Source: Brevundimonas sp. UBA4609
GTDB taxonomy: Bacteria > Pseudomonadota > Alphaproteobacteria > Caulobacterales > Caulobacteraceae
NCBI GenBank assembly: GCA_002386585.1
Contig: DGIZ01000026.1
Location: forward strand, 1-13,116
DNA length: 13,116 bases
Reading direction: 5' to 3'
In this document: positions 6,897 to 13,116 of the stretch, one piece after another
Layout of the letters: the number at the start of each line of letters is the position of its first letter
Position numbering within the stretch: the first letter of the stretch is position 1
Translations under genes and position numbers: made by a program
The notes under the pieces: model-generated
Database searches by the model: none
The model's input: the letters and a program-made list of their open reading frames with translations, nothing else
Told to the model about the DNA's origin: nothing

Positions 6897-6982
6897 CGCT
6901 ATCGCTCGCCGCTCGGCGGCTCGCTGCTTGAGCTTCACCAGGTCGCTATCGCTCGCCGCTCGGCGGCTCGCTGCTTGAGCTT
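6897..6982. repeat. Two direct copies of a 39-bp REP-like repeat
   Basis: Identical 39-bp units lie at 6897-6935 and 6944-6982, separated by the 8 bp caccaggt. Each unit contains the perfect hairpin GCCGC-TCG-GCGGC plus outer GCTC/GAGC half-sites, giving a palindromic, REP-like element. They sit directly after the DUF1674 stop. A third, degraded match may begin near 6990 (gccatcgctgggcg). The rest of the gap, 6983-7088, shows no gene. Likely a dispersed genomic repeat, but only the window is visible. Confidence 0.75.
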
Positions 6983-7105
6983 GATCGGGCGCCATCGCTG
7001 GGCGTGCGGCGGCGCTCTTCCCGCTCCGGTTCCCTTGATGGGAGAATAATGAACGCTCCGGCGAGATCCGCATTAACCTTTGCGGCCGAAACAAGGAGCG
7101 CAGCC

Positions 7106-7933
7106 ATGAAGGCTCTATTCTACGCCGCCGCCGGCGCGGCGGTCCTCATCGCCGGCGCCGCCGAGGCCCATCAGGCCGGCGCCCGCTATAACGCCGCCGC
7201 CGGCTACGCCCGCGGTCCCGTGGTTCAGAGCCGCGCCCAGACCTGGTACAGCGACACCGGCTGGCAGGGCGGCTACGGCCCGATCGAGAGCTACGGCTAT
7301 GGTTACGGCTACGGCGGCGCCGGGGTTCGCCCGCCGGTCGTGATCGCCCCGTCGCAACCTCCGATCCAGCATGGCGGCTACGCCTATTCCGGCGTCACCC
7401 GCTCCATGCCCTTCGGCTATCCGGTCGACGGCTACGGCCGCTACCCCTGGGCCCGCTACGGCTATGGCGGCTACGGCGGCCAGTACAGCGGCGGTCAGTA
7501 CGGCGGCGGCTATCAGCAAGGCTATTATCAGGGCGGTTACGGCCAGGACTGCGGCCGCTGCGGTCCCCCGCCCCAGCCCGTACACTACCGATCCGAGCCG
7601 ATCTACGTCAGCCAGCCCCCGGTCTATGTCTCGCAGCCGCCCGTCTACGTGGAATCGCCGCCGGTCTATGTGCAGCCGGCCCCCGTCTACGTCGAACCGG
7701 CCCGCGTGCATGTCTCGCCGCCGCCGGTCCATGTCGCGCCCGCCGACGTGCGCGTCGCCCCGGCCCAGGTCGAGGTCGCTCGCCCTGACGTCTATGTCGA
7801 GCCGCCGCGCGTCGAAACGGCCCCGCCGGTGGTCAATTTCGAGCAGGGCTACTACGCCGTGCCGCCCGCGCCGCCGCCTCCGCCGTCGCCCACCGAACGG
7901 CCCTACCGCCAGGAACGCGGCGAGCGCGGCTGA
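7106..7933 (+). CDS. Exported Gly/Tyr-rich protein with 11 tandem heptapeptide repeats
   Basis: A 275-aa protein, family not recognised. A signal peptide (1-21, ending GAAEA before His22) indicates export. Residues about 55-147 are rich in Gly and Tyr (YGYGYGYGG, GGYGGQYSGGQYGGGYQQGYYQGG), followed by a CGRCG pair of cysteines (149, 152). Residues 166-242 are eleven tandem 7-residue units of form [VI]-[YHR]-V-x-x-P-x, such as VYVSQPP and VHVAPAD. The end is Pro-rich (PPAPPPPPSP) and charged. This is low-complexity and probably extended or structural, perhaps surface or envelope related. The ATG at 7106 has AAGGAG nearby; an in-frame ATG at 7049 with GGGAG is possible but would place 19 residues before the signal peptide. 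It stands as a single gene ended by a strong terminator. Confidence 0.8.
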   Translation: MKALFYAAAGAAVLIAGAAEAHQAGARYNAAAGYARGPVVQSRAQTWYSDTGWQGGYGPIESYGYGYGYGGAGVRPPVVIAPSQPPIQHGGYAYSGVTRSMPFGYPVDGYGRYPWARYGYGGYGGQYSGGQYGGGYQQGYYQGGYGQDCGRCGPPPQPVHYRSEPIYVSQPPVYVSQPPVYVESPPVYVQPAPVYVEPARVHVSPPPVHVAPADVRVAPAQVEVARPDVYVEPPRVETAPPVVNFEQGYYAVPPAPPPPPSPTERPYRQERGERG

Positions 7934-7939
7934 TACGAC

Positions 7940-7974
7940 AAGGGCGGCGCCTCCGGACGCCGCCCTTTCTGTTT
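7940..7974 (+). terminator. Intrinsic terminator of the heptapeptide-repeat gene
   Basis: A perfect 10-bp stem, AAGGGCGGCG (7940-7949) with CGCCGCCCTT (7958-7967), has an 8-nt loop and is followed by TCTGTTT. It begins 6 bp after the stop codon. On the minus strand the run after the stem (GTCGTATC) has no T tract, so it serves the plus-strand gene; it would be weak for pyrF. Confidence 0.85.
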
Positions 7975-7985
7975 CACGTGAAGCA
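7970..7985. promoter_or_regulatory. parS-like ParB-binding site
   Basis: TGTTTCACGTGAAGCA matches the bacterial parS consensus TGTTTCACGTGAAACA at 15 of 16 positions (A to G at position 14); the central TTCACGTGAA is a perfect palindrome. parS is the centromere-like site bound by ParB in chromosome segregation and is usually clustered near the replication origin. It lies in the gap between the convergent ends of the repeat-protein gene and pyrF, overlapping the terminator's T tract. It is the only CACGTG core I found in the window. Function is inferred from the motif. Confidence 0.6.
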
Positions 7986-8013
7986 CGATCCCTTGCGGAT
8001 CAGGAGCTTGCTC

Positions 8014-8748
8014 TCAAATCAGGGCGATCTCCCGAGTGATCGCCTGGGCCGCCGCGCGCGGATCGGCGACAGCCGTGATCGGTCGGCCGATGACCAGATG
8101 GGTGGCGCCGGCTTCCAGAGCGCCGGCCGGGGTCGCCGCGCGCGCCTGATCGTCCATCGCCGCCCCCGCAGGCCGCACGCCCGGCGTCACGATCAGAAAA
8201 TCCTCGCGCCCCGCCGCGTGGGCGATCGCACGCGCCCCGCCCGCCTCATGCGGGCTGGAGACGACGCCGTGGATTCCCGCCTCCAGCGCCTGACGCACCC
8301 GCTGCTCCACCAGTTTCCCCGCCGACAGGCTGTGATCGTCCGCCTTGAGATCCTCGTCCGTCAGGCTGGTCAGGACGGTGACGCCCAGGATCTTCAGACC
8401 CGATCCCGCCGCGCCGCGCGCCGCCGCCGCCATCACCTGGGGCCGGGCGTGGACGGTCAGCAGGTCACAGCCAGCGTTCGCCAGCACCGCCGCCGCCTTC
8501 TCCACCGTCGCGCCGATGTCGTGCAGCTTCCAGTCCAGAAACACCTGGGCGCCCGACGCCTTCAGCTCGCGCGCCAGACCCATGCCGTCCGAGGCGAACA
8601 GCTGCAGCCCCACCTTGTAGAAGCCCACAGCATCGCCGATCCGCTCGACCAGGGCGCGCGCCTCATCGGTCGTCGGCACGTCCAGGGCGCAGATGACGCG
8701 CGGGTCGAAGGGGCGATTGGCCAGGTCAACAGAATGGGCTTCGGACAT
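8014..8748 (-). CDS. pyrF: Orotidine 5'-phosphate decarboxylase
   Basis: A 244-aa TIM-barrel enzyme that converts OMP to UMP, the last step of de novo pyrimidine synthesis. Visible: CALDVPTTDEA near the N-terminus (20-30), KVGLQLF (45-51), the catalytic D-x-K-x-x-D as LDWKLHDIGATV (71-82; D72, K74, D77), TVHA (98-101), TPGVRP (188-193), and the phosphate-binding VIGRPIT (219-225). I chose the ATG at 8746-8748 because it gives the family's usual length. The frame stays open far upstream, but that part lies antisense to marC. Divergent from marC with 97 bp between. The ribosome binding site is weak. Confidence 0.96.
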   Translation of the reverse strand: MSEAHSVDLANRPFDPRVICALDVPTTDEARALVERIGDAVGFYKVGLQLFASDGMGLARELKASGAQVFLDWKLHDIGATVEKAAAVLANAGCDLLTVHARPQVMAAAARGAAGSGLKILGVTVLTSLTDEDLKADDHSLSAGKLVEQRVRQALEAGIHGVVSSPHEAGGARAIAHAAGREDFLIVTPGVRPAGAAMDDQARAATPAGALEAGATHLVIGRPITAVADPRAAAQAITREIALI

Positions 8749-8845
8749 TTCCGGCTCTCGGCGGCTTGCAGGCGCGCGCGGATGCCCCGATAGGTGGGGC
8801 GAGGTGTCGCGGTCGCGCGGCGGGTTTTCAGGGCAAGGTGCAGCA

Positions 8846-9544
8846 ATGAACGCGGTCGATCTGGGGGTCAACCTGTTCGTGGCGCTGTTCGCCCTGCTGG
8901 ACCCCATCGGCAACGTGCCGATTTTCGCAGCGGCCACGGCGGGCGCCTCCCTGCGCCAGCGGATCTCGGTCTCGGCCATGATCTGCCTGTTCGCCGTCGT
9001 CTTCCTCGGCTTTTTCTTCTTCACCGGCCTGGGGCTGCTGCAGTTCTTCGGCATTTCGCTCGCCGCCTTCCGCATCGCCGGCGGCATCCTGCTGCTGCTG
9101 CTGGGCCTCGACATGGCGCGCGAGGACTTCCTCGCCATCTTCGCCGACGCCGACGCCGCCACCGACGCCAAGGACGTTCGCGGCTACGCCAAACGCCGCT
9201 TCAAGCGGCTGATCGTGCCCTTCGCCATTCCCCTGATGATCGGCCCAGGCGCCATCTCCGCCATCATCATCCAGGCGGGCGAGGCGGCCAAGCTGGGTCT
9301 GGCCGGCACCGTGGCCTCCCTGATCGCCATGGGGGCCGCCTGCGTCGTGACCTTCCTGTGCTTCTCGGCCACCGGCCCGATCAGCCGCCTGCTGGGCGAC
9401 GTCGGCATGGCCATCGTGGTGCGGGTGCTGGGCCTGATCCTGTGCGCTCTGGCGATCCAGTTCATCCTGATGGGTCTGGGCGAGGCCCTGCCGGGGATGT
9501 TCAGCGCGGGCGTCACCACCCCCTACCCCTCCGGCGGGCACTAA
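8846..9544 (+). CDS. MarC-family integral membrane protein
   Basis: A 232-aa inner-membrane protein of the MarC/UPF0056 family (E. coli MarC, YchE, YhgN); no confirmed function is known for the family, and the early link to multidrug resistance was not upheld for MarC. Six hydrophobic segments: about 4-28, 41-63, 65-88, 122-144, 152-174 and 190-214, with a charged cytoplasmic loop about 91-121. The family motifs LLDPIGNVPIF (17-27) and FAIPLMIGPGAI (126-137) mark the two internally related halves. The ATG at 8846 is preceded by AAGGTG at 5-nt spacing. The stop falls three bases before the end of the convergent SDR gene. Confidence 0.93.
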   Translation: MNAVDLGVNLFVALFALLDPIGNVPIFAAATAGASLRQRISVSAMICLFAVVFLGFFFFTGLGLLQFFGISLAAFRIAGGILLLLLGLDMAREDFLAIFADADAATDAKDVRGYAKRRFKRLIVPFAIPLMIGPGAISAIIIQAGEAAKLGLAGTVASLIAMGAACVVTFLCFSATGPISRLLGDVGMAIVVRVLGLILCALAIQFILMGLGEALPGMFSAGVTTPYPSGGH

Positions 9545-9547
9545 CCC

Positions 9548-10354
9548 TCAGAGGCGATCCAGCCGCCTGGCGTGGCCGCCGACCATCTTCAGCGCCAGAG
9601 CGTCGGGCAGCAGCCCGCCCAGCGCCGCCAGGACGTTGTTGGCGACGCCCGGCGTCACGCGCGGCCGGTTCGCCTCGACCGCGTCCCAGCCGATGCGGGC
9701 CACGCGGTCGGCGTCCATCCACATCCATTTGGGATAGGCGGCCGAAACCTGCTCGCGCGAGCCGTTGACGTCGTGGAATTCGGTGTAGGTGTAGCCGGGG
9801 CACAGGGCGGTGACGTGCACCCCCGTCCCCTGCGTCTCCAGCCACAGCCCCTGCGACGCCTTGATCAGGAAACTCTTGATCGGGCCGTACAGGGTGTCGC
9901 CGCCCGTCGCCGGCATCTGCCCCGCCAGGGAGGCCACGTTCAGCACCCGACCCCAGCCGCGCGCGACCATGTCCGGCAGCGCCAGACGCGACAACTCGAC
10001 CGGCGCGGTCAGCATGACCCGGATCATGGCCGCGTGGTCAGCCGGATCGGTGGCGAGGAAGCCGGTGGTGCGGCTGAAGCCGGCGTTGTTGACCAGGCCG
10101 TCGACGCGCAGGCCGCGCGCCGCGATCGCTTCGAACAATCGCCCGGGCGCATTCGGCTCGGCCAGATCGGCGACGACGGCGGTCGCATCGACGCCGTGCG
10201 CAGCGGCCAGATCCTCGGCCAGGGCTTGGAGCGGCCCTTCGCGGCGGGCGGTCAGGATCAGGTCATGGCCCCGCGCCGCGCAGACGCGCGCCAGGGCCGC
10301 GCCGATGCCGGCCGAGGCCCCGGTGATCAGGATGGTGCGGCGCCCCTCCCCCAA
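9548..10354 (-). CDS. Short-chain dehydrogenase/reductase (SDR)
   Basis: A 268-aa classical SDR with NAD(P)-binding TGASAGIG (11-18), a DL at about 63-64 of the adenine pocket, NNAG (89-92), and catalytic S142, Y156 and K160 (YGPIK). Arg residues after the second strand (TARREG, 36-41) suggest NADPH preference. The substrate cannot be told. The C-terminal CPGYTYTEFHD and WMWMDADRVA segments resemble SDRs annotated as acyl or ketone reductases of the DltE/YqjQ type (inference). I chose the TTG at 10352-10354, with GAGG five bases upstream, just 10 bp after the Rrf2 gene ends. An alternative TTG at 10405 would overlap that gene by 41 bp. It is probably co-transcribed with and controlled by the Rrf2 regulator. 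Confidence 0.9.
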   Translation of the reverse strand: MGEGRRTILITGASAGIGAALARVCAARGHDLILTARREGPLQALAEDLAAAHGVDATAVVADLAEPNAPGRLFEAIAARGLRVDGLVNNAGFSRTTGFLATDPADHAAMIRVMLTAPVELSRLALPDMVARGWGRVLNVASLAGQMPATGGDTLYGPIKSFLIKASQGLWLETQGTGVHVTALCPGYTYTEFHDVNGSREQVSAAYPKWMWMDADRVARIGWDAVEANRPRVTPGVANNVLAALGGLLPDALALKMVGGHARRLDRL

Positions 10355-10364
10355 TGCCGCCTCG

Positions 10365-10841
10365 TCAGGCCGCGTCGGCGTTGGGACAGGCCGGATGCGG
10401 CGCAAAGGCCCGCAGCACCTCGGGGTCCTCTTCCAGCAGGTCGGCGATGGTGATCTTCGACAGGGCCGCGCCCGCCGCCTGATCGGCCGCCGTCAGGGCT
10501 TTGGCCACCTGGCGCGGAATATGTTCGCCGACCGGGCAGCCCTTGGCCCCGGCGGGCGGCGACCCCAGATGGGCGCAGCCGTTCACCGCCCTCAGCACCT
10601 CGTCCAGACAGATGGTTTCAGGCCGCCGCAGCAGCCACGACCCGCCGGACGCGCCAGGACGCGTCGCGATCAGGCCCGCCTTGGCCAGCAGGGCGGTCAC
10701 CCGGCGGATCACCACCGGATTGGTCGGCACCGAGGCGGCCAGGACGGCGCTCGGCTCGGCCTCGGTCGCCGCATAGGCGCCCTTGTGGGCCAGGTAGGCC
10801 AGGGCGTGGGCGGCGACGGGAAAACGTTGGCTGTCAGACAT
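10365..10841 (-). CDS. Rrf2-family transcriptional regulator
   Basis: A 158-aa protein with an N-terminal winged helix typical of Rrf2: FPVAAHALAYLA (7-18), recognition-helix region TNPVVIRRVTALLAKAGLI (40-58), and the wing RPGASGGSWLLRRP (61-74). The sensing region has C89 and C102 (in CPVGEHI), plus C78 and C152. This is not the three-Cys cluster of IscR or NsrR and looks more like the YwnA subgroup (CPVG motif), so thiol or redox sensing is possible but unproven. The ATG at 10839-10841 has GGAG 11 nt upstream. An upstream ATG (10851) better spaced from that GGAG reads only five codons. The SDR gene follows after 10 bp, a likely regulator-target pair. Confidence 0.88.
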   Translation of the reverse strand: MSDSQRFPVAAHALAYLAHKGAYAATEAEPSAVLAASVPTNPVVIRRVTALLAKAGLIATRPGASGGSWLLRRPETICLDEVLRAVNGCAHLGSPPAGAKGCPVGEHIPRQVAKALTAADQAAGAALSKITIADLLEEDPEVLRAFAPHPACPNADAA

Positions 10842-10930
10842 CAGGGTTCATGCTCCAGACCGATAGGTAGGCCTTCCGCACCCGTTTCACAAATCAATCC
10901 GCAACAAAAACTGTTTTATTAAAGCTCCGC

Positions 10931-12004
10931 TCAGGCGCCCGCCTTCCGCGCAAAGCCCCAGGCGGCGTCCGAAAGCGGGCCGACCTGGGCCGCCATGGCC
11001 CGTGCATGGGCGCTGGCGGCGGTCCCGTCGCGCACCCGTCCGGCGATGCCCTGACAGATGGCCGCCAGTCGGAACAGGTTGTAGGCGAACAGCCAGTCCA
11101 GGTTCGTCGGCGCCGCCGTCCCGGTCTTCTGCGCATAGCGTTCGACCGTCTCCGCGACCGAGGGAATCCCCAGAGCCTCCAGGTCCGCTCCGGCCAGGCC
11201 GTTGCGCAAGGACGCCGGAATGACCCAGGCGATCAGCAGATAGGAGAAGTCCGCCATCGGGTCGCCGAGGGTCGACAGCTCCCAGTCCAGCACCGCGCGC
11301 ACCTTCGCCTCGGCCGGATCGAGGATCAGATTGTCGAGGCGGAAGTCCCCATGCACGATCCGCGTCGGCCCCTCCGGCGGCAGGCTCTCAGGCAGGAAGG
11401 CGATCAGCCGGTCCATGGTCCCGATCGGTTCAATCTCCGAGGCGCGATACTGCTTGGTCCAGCGCCCGACCTGACGGGCGAAATAATTCCCCGCCTTGCC
11501 GTAGTCCGCCAAGCCGACGGCGTCGGGCTCCAGTCGGTGCAGGGCCGCCAGCGTGTCGACCTGGGCGTCATAGATGACGCGGCGCTCCGGCGGGGTCAGG
11601 CCCGGCAGCTTCAGATCCCAGAAGATGCGCCCATTGACCTTCTCCATGACGTAGAAGATGGAGCCGATGACGACATCGTCCGCGCACAGAGCATAGGGTC
11701 GCGCGACCGGAAAATCCTGGGCGTGCAGGGCCGAGATCACCGCGAACTCCCGATCCACGGCGTGGGCGCTGGCCAGCAACGCGCCCGGCGGCTTGCGGCG
11801 CAGCACATAGGTCCGGCCCGGCGTGGTCAGTTCATAGGTCGGGTTGGACTGGCCGCCCTTGAACTGGCGGATGGCCAGCGGCCCGGCGTAGCCCTCGACG
11901 TTCGCCGCCAGCCAGGCGTCCAGCGCCGCCTCGTCCAGCCGATAGCGGTCGTCCACCTCGCGCGTGCCTGAAAACGCGGTCTGGGCATCCATGGCGTCGG
12001 TCAT
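10931..12004 (-). CDS. APH-family phosphotransferase (ACAD10/11 kinase-like)
   Basis: A 357-aa kinase-like protein with the aminoglycoside phosphotransferase fold. Visible: Gly-rich loop GGQSNPTYEL (50-59), the ATP-binding Lys region YVLRRKPPGALLASAHAVDR (66-85), catalytic HGDFRLDN (218-225), and metal-binding DWELSTLGDP (240-249) with the following ADFSYL. This subtype matches the N-terminal kinase domain of mammalian ACAD10/11 and bacterial kinases that phosphorylate 4-hydroxyacyl-CoA type substrates, rather than antibiotic-modifying enzymes; the substrate here is unknown. The ATG (12002-12004) overlaps the glpK stop as ATGA and is preceded by GGAGGAGGGGG. The 85-bp AT-richer gap after its end shows no clear terminator. 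Confidence 0.9.
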   Translation of the reverse strand: MTDAMDAQTAFSGTREVDDRYRLDEAALDAWLAANVEGYAGPLAIRQFKGGQSNPTYELTTPGRTYVLRRKPPGALLASAHAVDREFAVISALHAQDFPVARPYALCADDVVIGSIFYVMEKVNGRIFWDLKLPGLTPPERRVIYDAQVDTLAALHRLEPDAVGLADYGKAGNYFARQVGRWTKQYRASEIEPIGTMDRLIAFLPESLPPEGPTRIVHGDFRLDNLILDPAEAKVRAVLDWELSTLGDPMADFSYLLIAWVIPASLRNGLAGADLEALGIPSVAETVERYAQKTGTAAPTNLDWLFAYNLFRLAAICQGIAGRVRDGTAASAHARAMAAQVGPLSDAAWGFARKAGA

Positions 12005-13116
12005 TCCCCCTCCTCCGGCTGGGCGGCGATGATGGCCGCCCGAACCGCGCCGCGCCAGCCCCTGAGCAGCCGCGCCCGCTCCTCGGCCCCCATGCGCGGG
12101 GTCCAGACGGCGGGCGCCTCGGCCGGGGCGGTCCACAGCGCCTCGGTCAGACCCACGCCATAGGCCGCCAGCCGCGCCGCCCCCATGGCCGTCATCTCCT
12201 GGAAGGCCGGGCGTTCGACCTCGAGCTCGCAGATGTCGGCGACGAACTGCATGGCGAAGGCGTTGGCGGTGACGCCGCCGTCGACCTTCAGCCGTTTCAG
12301 CGGCGGCGCTCCGTCCTTCGTCAGGGCGTCCAGCAGGTCGCGGGTCTGATAGGCCAGACTCTCCAGCGCGGCGCGGACCATGTGGGCCGGTCCGCTGTCG
12401 CGGGTCAGGCCGACGACGGTTCCGCGCGCCTCCGGCTCCCACCAGGGCGCGCCGAGGCCGGTGAAACCGGGGACCAGATAGACCCCGCCGTTGTCCGTCA
12501 GCGACTGGGCCACGGCCTCGGACTGGCGCGAGTCCGACAGCACCTTCAGCCCGTCGCGCAGCCACTGGATCGCCGACCCGGCCGAGAAGATGGAGCCCTC
12601 CAGCGCATAGGCCGCCTCGCCCCCCGCCGCATAGCCCAGCGTCCCCAGCAGCCCCGAGGTCGAGGCCACCGGCGCCGCCCCGACATTGGCGACCAGAAAG
12701 GCGCCCGTGCCATAGGTGATCTTGGCGTCCCCTGCCGTCAGCGCCCCGTGGCCGACAAGCGCCGCGTGCTGATCCCCCGCCGAGCCGTGAATGGGCAGGG
12801 CGCGCCCCAGCAGGGACGCATCAGCCTCGCCCAGCAGGGCGTCGCAGTCGCGGATTTCCGGCAGGGCCTGCATCGGCACGCCGAACAGGTCGCACAAATC
12901 CTGCCGCCATGTGCGGGCGGTCAGGTCCATCAGGCTGGTGCGGCTGGCGTTGGTGGCGTCGGTGACGTGGCTGTTTCCGCCGGTCAGCTTCCAGATCAGC
13001 CAGGCGTCGATGGTGCCCAGCTTGACCTCGCCCCGCCCCGCCCGCTCTCGCGCGCCGGGCACGGCGTCCAGCAGCCAGGCGTATTTCGAGGCCGAGAAAT
13101 AGGGATCGAGGATCAG
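12001..13116 (-). CDS. glpK: Glycerol kinase, N-terminus beyond right edge
   Basis: The C-terminal 371 residues of glycerol kinase (FGGY family), which makes sn-glycerol 3-phosphate from glycerol and ATP. In order from the edge: DPYFSASKYAWLLD, GTIDAWLIWKLTGG, HVTDATNASRTSLMDL, GSAGDQHAALVGHG, YGTGAFLVANVG, FTGLGAPWWEPEARG, the hinge DGGVTANAFAMQF, and EMTAMGAARLAAYGVG. The missing part is about the first 125-130 residues (the N-terminal nucleotide and glycerol loops). The frame is open to base 13116. The stop overlaps the start of the APH-family kinase gene by four bases (ATGA), so the two are translationally coupled. Confidence 0.96.
   Translation of the reverse strand: MILDPYFSASKYAWLLDAVPGARERAGRGEVKLGTIDAWLIWKLTGGNSHVTDATNASRTSLMDLTARTWRQDLCDLFGVPMQALPEIRDCDALLGEADASLLGRALPIHGSAGDQHAALVGHGALTAGDAKITYGTGAFLVANVGAAPVASTSGLLGTLGYAAGGEAAYALEGSIFSAGSAIQWLRDGLKVLSDSRQSEAVAQSLTDNGGVYLVPGFTGLGAPWWEPEARGTVVGLTRDSGPAHMVRAALESLAYQTRDLLDALTKDGAPPLKRLKVDGGVTANAFAMQFVADICELEVERPAFQEMTAMGAARLAAYGVGLTEALWTAPAEAPAVWTPRMGAEERARLLRGWRGAVRAAIIAAQPEEGE

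Noticed and set aside
6897..6982. CRISPR array
   Set aside because: There are only two copies, the spacer is only 8 bp, the unit is internally palindromic, and no cas gene is in view.
7073..7078. TTAACC as a CtrA half-site upstream of the repeat-protein gene
   Set aside because: There is no second TTAA at 7-bp spacing, and a 6-mer alone is too common to call.
8749..9171. N-terminal extension of the pyrF frame
   Set aside because: It would run antisense through marC and add residues unrelated to OMP decarboxylase; the ATG at 8748 gives the family length.
10886..10930. AT-rich run after the APH-family kinase gene as an intrinsic terminator
   Set aside because: The only inverted repeat (AAAAC-A-GTTTT) has a one-base loop and few stable pairs; it could equally belong to the Rrf2 promoter.
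12005..12565. N-terminal extension of the APH-family kinase frame into glpK
   Set aside because: The sequence is Arg/Gly-rich out-of-frame glpK. The ATG at 12004 has an excellent ribosome binding site and starts the known domain.

Overview
The window looks like chromosomal DNA of a GC-rich alphaproteobacterium, most likely Caulobacterales (Brevundimonas- or Caulobacter-like). The evidence is the trmB / rimP / nusA / ylxR / infB gene order, an L7Ae-fused YlxR protein, an SDHAF4-type (DUF1674) protein divergent from htpX, strong G/C third-position bias, and frequent TTG/GTG starts. The genus is an inference from protein style and has not been checked against a database.

Layout. Positions 1-3397 (minus strand) hold the 3' part of a transcription/translation operon: rimP, nusA (TGATG overlap), ylxR and the start of infB, which runs off the left edge. 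A good sigma70-type promoter (3487-3515) and a terminator-like hairpin with a T tract (3411-3445) precede rimP, so the operon probably has its own promoter and a leader that may attenuate. Upstream on the same strand are two small predicted membrane proteins (3512-3793, 3821-4015) and trmB (4020-4748). Positions 4818-5515 form a conspicuously AT-rich patch (about 45% GC by hand count over 4861-5460). It holds a small predicted lipoprotein on the plus strand, a broken-looking signal-peptide fragment on the minus strand, and a hairpin. It lies upstream of trmB, where many alphaproteobacteria carry metK.

Positions 5555-6894 carry htpX (minus) divergent from the DUF1674/SDHAF4-like gene (plus). 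Next come two copies of a 39-bp repeat (6897-6982) and an exported Gly/Tyr-rich protein with eleven tandem 7-residue repeats (7106-7933), which ends in a textbook intrinsic terminator. Overlapping that terminator's tail is a 16-bp site matching the ParB-binding parS consensus at 15 of 16 positions. pyrF (minus) and a MarC-family membrane protein (plus) diverge from a 97-bp gap. An Rrf2-family regulator and a short-chain dehydrogenase form a minus-strand pair whose end nearly touches marC. The right end holds glpK (N-terminus off the edge), with an ATGA overlap to an APH-family small-molecule kinase.

Most of the window is ordinary housekeeping DNA and I see no complete novel multigene system. 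The items most worth following up are the parS-like site, the rimP leader, the AT-rich patch, the heptapeptide-repeat exported protein, and the two co-transcribed pairs (Rrf2-SDR and GlpK-APH kinase).
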